This document shows, one piece after another, positions 57,000 to 64,000 of a DNA stretch of 64,000 nucleotides. The notes beneath the pieces were generated by a model that saw nothing but the letters and a program-made list of their open reading frames with translations, was not told the origin of the DNA and ran no database searches. A program made the translations under genes and the position numbers. The DNA is from Paragonimus westermani (taxonomy: Eukaryota > Platyhelminthes > Trematoda > Plagiorchiida > Troglotrematidae), in the NCBI GenBank assembly GCA_008508345.1, contig QNGE01002397.1:7282-71281 (forward strand), written 5' to 3'. How positions within the stretch are numbered: position 1 is the stretch's first letter; each line of letters opens with the position of its first letter.

Positions 57000-59900
57000 T
57001 CAGCTATCCTGCTTACCTCAGCCCACGCGAAAAAACAAGGTAGTCAACAGGGTTATTGCGCACTTGTCAACTTCTTCGAGGATTCTGAACTGAATTAAGT
57101 GCTCAAGATGATAGCGAATGTTCAACGGGAGAACACGAAAATATGTCATACAGCCGAGGGTCCGGCCATGTGAGTGAGCTAACTCTGAAGGGCAATGCGC
57201 TGCAGTATCCGTATTAATCTAAAACTCCATGTCGGTGGGTATGAGATCAGAAATCTACCGACTGACATCATGCTGGCCAAATCATTCCACCTCGTGTTAA
57301 TGAACACGGAACGATTCGCCCAAGACGAGATGATGTGCTTGCCTCTGCAAGTAGTTCGTTTGACTGTCCCCCTGTAAGTGCTTCCTTTCTTGCATTCCTT
57401 AACCTGTTTCCCATATTATATTGCCTCATATTATTGGATTTAACGGTCTTGCCGACCACACATATAATGTAGCGCGGAATGAATGTTATTTTTTCAGCCG
57501 TAAACAACTATTTCAAAGTTCGTTTGTAAATGGACAAGAGCTAAACTCACGGAGAGCATCTAAAGCAAAACAAAAGAGATGAAGCAATACTTTTTGTAAA
57601 TTTTGCCAGTTATGTAGTGAGCTTTTAAGCAGCCGTGTTCACAGAAACGCCAAAAATGGTTAAAATTGAAACCGTGTGCAGTGTGGACATCAATAAGACA
57701 TAGACTTGATAAAATTACCATGACTCCTATGGAACACCTAATGAATAGCGCCGCATCCTTGTGCATTAGTTGGTCATTCTCTTGCTGTTAATTAAAGCAA
57801 TTTGGTCATCTCTTACACAAACAAGAGCAAGCAGAAATATCAGGTGATAGCAATCCCGACTTTGTCAAACAAATAGCCACTTGATTTGTGGTCTTGTTTT
57901 TCTCAATGCTGCGCCTTTGCACAAATGTTGATTCGAAGTAAGATGAGAGAATTTTGCGCCAAATGACATGGGCTAATTGTGATTTCATTGTGAAGAGGAT
58001 CATGCGGATAGTGTACCAGTTAGTCTCATTCTACTGTTTCAGTTATATTATAGCAAAGTTTCAGCAGCTTGGCCCATATATTATTGGACAGCTAAACTTG
58101 GCGCGTTAAGAACAAAAACAGTTCTTACTGTCAACCAGTTCTAGAAATTTTCAGGCAAACGAGATCAAATGGAGGGTGATAGAATGTACAGCAAAAATTC
58201 GGGAGATCTTTGACTGTTGGATTCAATTTTGCAGCGTTTAGGTTAAAAACAAGTGAGTCGTGGGAATAATTTAAGAAAAATTGCCCAGACGTAATTTACC
58301 ATATGCCCTGATTCGCAATAAAGCGGTCCGGTGAAACCGTATTGCTTTTAAAAAGATGCTATTCTCTCTGGAATTTTTGGGACTGGATTAACGATCGTGG
58401 GCTAGAAAGAGAATCTACCAAGGTGCAATCTCATTGCGTGTAGATTAGCACCGCCACTCGTCGATGCCCCCTTTAAGCTACTGCGGACCGTCATCGAGAT
58501 TCACTTTTGTTTCGGTTGGACCCATTTCATTTCAGTTCGCCAACTCTCTAGACTGTTGTTTAGCACTGAATATCTAAATTCTCAGAAGAGCTTCACTTCG
58601 ACGAAATGAAACGGAGACTTATGCAGTGAGGGTGTGCAAAACGCACAGTCACCCTGCCAACGACTCTTGCTCATTGTGATGAATTTAAACAGGTCGCCAT
58701 CTCAGACACCAGCAACTCAACGGAATGGCTGACTGCCAAGTATCCCCAGTAATTGTGTTGCATTCGTGCATCACCGTAGCTCAATGTAATTAGTTGACGC
58801 TACTGGAACTAAAATCCTGCGGACGAAATATATGGCAAGAATTCCACACGTCCTATCTTAGCAATGGGCGTCGATTAATCACGGGCTTGCATAGTGGTTC
58901 GCTGAATCTCCTAATTTTGCTCGTCACATTTTAAGTAACCTCTAGGTGAAAGAATTGTTTACGTTTGTAGATTGTTTGACTGACTTTGCCATGACCTCGG
59001 AAATAAGCTGCTTTATTGATGATGAATCGATATGTACCAACGTATCACTGCTTATAAACTGGTGCTTGTCCGTTATTCTACTTTCTACGAAAAGTTTTCG
59101 TGTACATCATGATTGGCTACATTAGATGTCTAACTCTTCCACGTAGAGAAAATGATGGGTTCGATTGCGTCAGTTTCGGGTTCAGACACATCGGTTACGC
59201 AACGGTAAAAACCCTTTTATGACAGCAGTATAAGATGGCTTGTTCTGAATAAACAGAAACTCATAGTTTTAAAATAATTGTTTTCAATATCTTTCTTGAA
59301 AAACATGTTGACGATCCATTGACATATTAAAGTGCAAAATGCTTCTGTCCATTAAGGAACCTGACTTGTGAGGCTGAGGCCAAAGGAAAACTGGGATGTT
59401 CTTTGTTTACAAGAAATCAAATAACTGTATCAAGTGATCAATGAGTTAAGTTATATGACTGTACGATCGATAATATTCAAGCGTAGTATGACTGCCTGCA
59501 AGATCAGTGCCGTTATAAATTTCTCACACAATATCAGGCGACATGTCAACGTACGATAAATATCTGAAATGTAACGGATGGGAGTAAATAATTCTTTTCA
59601 ATGTTTATCCAACGAGGCAGAAAACTGGTAACAGTATCCGGACACGTTACTATTAATTGGGAATTTTAGCTATATCTGAGCTATTGTTAAACACTGATTA
59701 TTCTTAACAACACTGGTTACATGAGAGACTGCAATGAATTCTCACCGCTTCTTAAGCTCTGTAAACCTTCCCCCTCCAAATTGAATCCTTTAAACCAGTG
59801 ATGCTCAGCTTAGAATACGTTTTGCTTACTCTATCAATAATTAGCTGTTCAAGTGTTTTTGTAAACTGACTTTTGTATGCCTAATATCTATCGACAGGTT

Positions 59901-62900
59901 TCTCTTACGTTTCTTGCAGCGATAGATAAGTAACACATTAATCAGTTGGTAATATAGGTATATTAGCGCGTAATCTTGATCTAGGTAAATTAGGCAAATT
60001 CAGCCTAAGTTGTAACTGCTGTGTTATAACAATCAGCAGTGATTCTTTCAACCGTAGTAGTTTGTCCAATTAACCACTGCGATATCGTCCTCTTTCCGTT
60101 TGTGTAAGCAGTGATACACGTTAACGTCTATTTCATCAAAATCCAGTTGGTTGTGAGTTGATATGTATTTCCGGTATATCAGTTATGTCAAGTAAGCTTT
60201 ATTTATCTCAATTCCGGGGTAATTTTGCATGATATCGTCGTGCTTCCTGAAGCAATGCTCATCACAGAAACTCTGGGTGATTGTTCGCAATAGAGGCTAA
60301 CTGCACCGTATACCAACTATATCATAGTGCTCCTAGTATTGTCGTGTTCAGAGTATACGTTTGAAACGGAACATGGTATTACTAATGCGAAATTCCTTGA
60401 AAGTTTTTACATAACCTCTCTTTTTTACATACTATCACAGTTTGTAAACTTTAAACAGTTCATTCTTGACTTGTCACACACCCCATAATTAGCTCACTCA
60501 AATGCATATCAGATGCTAGCTAGCTCCTGGAACATTTGAAGTTAAAACAAAGCTCTGCGGTTATTCGTGAACAAAACAAAACGTGTGACTCATTTTGCTT
60601 CCCAGGTGATAAAATCATGATGTCATTTACAGGTGCAAATGTATGTGTTGTGTGATTTAAATGAACCAGCACAAACGGAAACCGCCCTTTCTTTACTCAG
60701 TTCGACTATACAGCTTTAAAAATGCAGTAAGTAGACAATATCAGTGTTCGTTGAGAGTTGATGAGGGTCATTCATTTAAAGTCGGCAAACAGATATAAAA
60801 TTTGCACATCAACTCCTTCTGAAGTAAACATTCAAACATTTCACACTCACCTTCTGGCATTCCTGCAAATGCTTGATTCACCAAAACGATAACAAGGACA
60901 CAGAAGCATGCTGAAGTCATTTTCAGGTATTCTTTTTGTGAGAAAAGAGCTTAGTACTTTACATTTATGGGGGTCAAACTCAGCGTGAACAAAGGCAAGT
61001 GATTCAATAATTTCATTGGCCAGGTAGCAAATATACATACATTGTCGCTGTTCTCTTATGCTTTCACGGAGGCCAAAGTCTCATGGCTACTATGAACCAA
61101 AACTTCTTAATCCTGACTATTTTTGAGCTCTGCAGTTCAAAATGATCTAGGACTGTCCCAAACTTGGCAGATTTATTTTGTCGTAAACTAAACTTCATGC
61201 CTTGGTGAACAAGAAAGTGACAAATGCTTCGTAAAATAATCTTAAACCAAAATTTCGTTGCAACAGACAAAACTGTTAGTGGCGTGTGTTCACCTAACGA
61301 AATTGGCAAGAAGATTTGTTGCAAACTGAAGGAATGAGAAAATTTGATTAAAAATGGAAAAAAGAAATCTTTAAAAAAGACATAAAAAAGAGAATTGCGC
61401 AATGGTTTGATTCCAACAAGTTATAAATAACTGGAAGCTCGGAATTCATGCGTACATTTGTCACCTTACATGAAATAAACGAAACCGAAAACAATCGAAA
61501 TTATACAACAAAAACGCTGGATACGTGATTGTTTATCGACAAGGTGTGAAAGTGATGCTGTCATTTTTGTAACGGCAGATGCGAACGGTTTAAAAAAAAT
61601 TTCAATCAATGCAGCTGGTCAAATAATTACAATGTACCGTTTGCTTTACAAGGGAATCTTGGAAAATAGTACACAGTAGCCACCAAAATGAAAACCGTTA
61701 CTTCGCGGTGCGTCTTATAGTTCGGTTTAGCTTTGACGGAAAGTGAAAATATCGCAAACTCACGAACGAGAAACAGATTTTCAAATTTGTGAAGAAAGTC
61801 GGGACGTTTTTTGAAACTTGACCTCCGAATAATAGCCTGTACAAAAAACAGGAGTTCTGGAAACATTGTTTTCTAATTTAGGCTAAAAGCGTCAAATCAT
61901 TCAGCTTCCCAACTCCTGTCATCGCAAGAATGTTTTACTTTGTGGTTGATTTTCAGCTGTTAGACATTTTGCAGGCTATTTGGAGGAAACAGTATTTTAT
62001 TAACTCAGATTGCTCCTTAGTATGCTTCACACACAAGTGATTCTGTCAGGGAGGAAAAAAATTTATGCTGTAAACACAAAAATTCCGTTTAATTCCCTTA
62101 GTCACACGCTAAAAACATTTTGATCATGTACGGCAGATAGACACAAACATAGAGAATCGTGTCGTGCATTCGCACTATGTGTGACTTCAACACCGAAAGA
62201 AACGTGTGGGTTGCTTCAACTTATTTGTGCACGCATTGTCGGCTGGAAGTTGGAGACCAACATTTTCTCGTTAAAAGCCCGTTACCCCTGGTTCTGCGTG
62301 CATAGCGATATTTGAAATTGGCTACTTGGGTAGATTTTGTAACTTTCCGTGATTTGCCTAGAAGTTGATGAGATGGGAGTTCATGTAGCAGATCAACTAG
62401 CTCCATAGTTTTGCCTAATTGATTATCGCGGCTATTCCGCGTTGGAACGTTGTTGTTGACATAACACACGTAAATGGAATTGTGTTCGCTCATGTCTACC
62501 TCTATTTATCCACTGCAAATAAACGGCATGTGTGATGTTTGCATTTGGTGACAGTATGTGAAAAATTAATATAACTCAAAATATTCCTCCTGTCCGCTTT
62601 GATAGAATGCTGAGGGGTACTTACCGTTTCAACCGGCTTCAAGAAAACTCACAACTCATCAGTGACTCCTATTCGAATTTGCGGCCGTGAGGTATGATAA
62701 GACGAATTTCTGTTTGGTTTATATAATACATTCAAGCACTACTGGGTTTTTTAACTGGTTCCAGAGGGTCGTTATTTCGATTGTATGAGTCAAGAAGTAG
62801 TGAGTCTACGAGGGAACGATTTTAACGGCTCCAGTAGAATGAACGGGGACAAACAGAGCAAACAGCGAAGCTTAATCCTAAGCAGTGATATGCAAATTGT

Positions 62901-63200
62901 AGATCACCTGAAATAGGATGTCAGCTCATTATTTTGGAATTCTGGAAAAGTAACTTGTAACATAAACGATAGATTGAAACAACCAAAAATCGAGTTATTT
63001 GCTCATCACTCGAAAATCTGTAGAGGCACCGTACCCATATGAAATTTTCAGCCACTTCTTTGTGAAAAGCAATAGGCTCGGCTTGTGATCAAATTACGGT
63101 TTGCCATCAGTGAAAGTGTTTACCACCGTGGATATGTGAACTCCGGCTACGTCGTTGTGGGGCATCAGTGTTGACGAGTAATCCACAGTCTTCACATCAA
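57000..63200. other. No recognisable feature
   Basis: Over 6 kb of AT-rich DNA with frames below about 110 codons and no motif on either strand. A donor-like CCCCT|GTAAGT at 57371-57378 ends an open plus frame (57195-57377), but no acceptor or homology supports an exon. Confidence 0.5.
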
Positions 63201-63213
63201 CACAGTTAAGTAT

Positions 63214-63223
63214 TATATAAAAA
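63214..63223 (+). promoter_or_regulatory. TATA box candidate
   Basis: TATATAAAAA is followed by GG, a strong TATA consensus. No open frame or recognised element follows within 500 bp on this strand, so any role is uncertain. Confidence 0.3.
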
Positions 63224-63439
63224 GGATCGGTCATCTGGTTGTCAGCTATGCACAAATAGCCCGATCAGATGCATGTGAATTGCAGTGGCAGACAAATAGA
63301 TCGGCATGCATATATATGTATATACATGCGTATGTACAGATGCTAAACCACAAATCGAGATGGCCAAGTCTAGAATTATCAACTGCACATTAATCGCAAA
63401 CGACGGTACCAAGATCAGGACAAGTGTATATATCAACGT

Positions 63440-63740
63440 CAAACAACAAGAAGCATGAAGATAAATAAATAACTTGAACAGTGAAAACTTGTGTACAACA
63501 AAATGGCAAGAGCGCGACAGACATTGAAAACGTGTGTGGAAATAAAAAGGGGGAAGGTAGTGCGATAAAGAAGAGCAATAAAAACGTGCAAAAAAGTTAA
63601 CCTTAAAACAGAGCAGTTATTCCAAACAGATTCAGAGAAGGAAGCAGAACAGAGAGCAGCCAAAAGAAGGGAGTAGAATAGAAAGAAAAACTGTATAAGT
63701 AGAGAAATTTGAAAAGTAGAACCGGACAAAAATTCCCCAT
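63440..63740 (+). other. Strand-asymmetric purine-rich tract
   Basis: About 300 bp with strong A+G excess on the plus strand. The minus strand is therefore T/C-rich, and the hydrophobic minus-strand frames at 63390-63952 are by-products of this composition. It may be transcribed non-coding sequence or part of a repeat. Confidence 0.4.
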
Positions 63741-64000
63741 AGCTGAAAGCATAGATAATTGGATAGGATTAGTGGGCAATCAAAATAATTCGCTGGGCTG
63801 AAGTTGAAAAAGAACGCGTACGTTTGAGTGCAGCAAGGGTGAACATAAATCAATCTCCGAGTACAGCAATAATGGACAAGTCGGTCTGAGCGAGTACCAC
63901 GTCGCCCATAACATACGTCGAGAACTGCTTGGGACAGGTAGGCATAGATCAAACGGCGACTGACATAGTTATGTTCAACAACAGATCCTAGTAGGAATTT

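Noticed and set aside
62625..62680. Minus-strand CACTGATGAG followed by TTGAA, another hammerhead look-alike
   Set aside because: Stem II and stem I cannot pair; chance match.
63242..63952. Overlapping hydrophobic minus-strand frames that look like membrane proteins
   Set aside because: They arise from a purine-rich plus strand (T/C-rich minus strand), and three frames are open together; no motif or start context.
1..64000. CRISPR arrays, bacterial operons, prophage or rRNA genes
   Set aside because: No regularly spaced short repeats, no Shine-Dalgarno-led gene strings and no rRNA-like conserved blocks were seen on either strand.

Overview
The window looks like a gene-poor, transposon-dense stretch of a eukaryotic nuclear genome, most probably a trematode flatworm (fluke). 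Reasons: no bacterial-style gene packing anywhere; AT-rich DNA with short, GT-AG-bounded exon-like frames; and remnants of the retroelement classes typical of flukes. These are Ty3/gypsy elements with gag zinc knuckles, an RTE-like LINE, Penelope-like elements (PLEs) with GIY-YIG endonucleases, and small elements carrying a tRNA-like RNA polymerase III promoter next to a type I hammerhead ribozyme. The species call is inference. No complete ordinary gene is visible; a single N at 7589 suggests a draft assembly.

Layout. 1-4.1 kb is a mosaic of broken Ty3/gypsy pieces in both orientations: a minus-strand LTR, primer-binding site and gag; a plus-strand integrase; and a minus-strand integrase C-terminus. 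It is followed by a tRNA-Pro(CGG) gene or tRNA-headed SINE and a second tRNA-like relic. 7.5-13 kb holds a possible LTR, another gag fragment, three copies of the hammerhead family (8.2, 11.7 and 12.7 kb) and two minus-strand exon-like segments (10.4 and 11.4 kb). 13-24 kb is mostly unrecognised sequence, with two foldback elements (20.6 and 22.8 kb) and weak LINE traces.

24.3-41.3 kb is built around an unidentified 3.4-kb repeat. Copy 1 is contiguous (24345-27715). Copy 2 is split (30296-31582 plus 39780-41322) by an 8.2-kb insertion. The insertion starts close to the 5' end of an RTE-like LINE (endonuclease at 31.8-32.4 kb, reverse transcriptase at 37.5-39.1 kb). The LINE in turn contains a decayed, nearly full-length PLE (32.7-35.2 kb) and two opposed fragments of the hammerhead family (38.1 kb), so three layers of insertion can be read. 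The best-preserved hammerhead element (28.7-29.1 kb) lies between the two repeat copies.

42.8-47.3 kb has an LTR-like block with clustered ACGT motifs and two or three more PLE remnants. 48-55 kb has several exon-like segments, including a pair that would be joined by removing only 23 nt. 56.3-57 kb has one more gypsy gag. The remainder to 64 kb shows nothing I can name.

Most interesting signal: the hammerhead family. In the 8.2-kb copy a tRNA-like Pol III promoter and a hammerhead motif sit between 67-bp inverted terminal repeats. Other copies share the core and the 3' end but carry a different 5' module. It is a candidate non-autonomous, retrozyme-like family living alongside PLEs, whose relatives are known to carry hammerheads.
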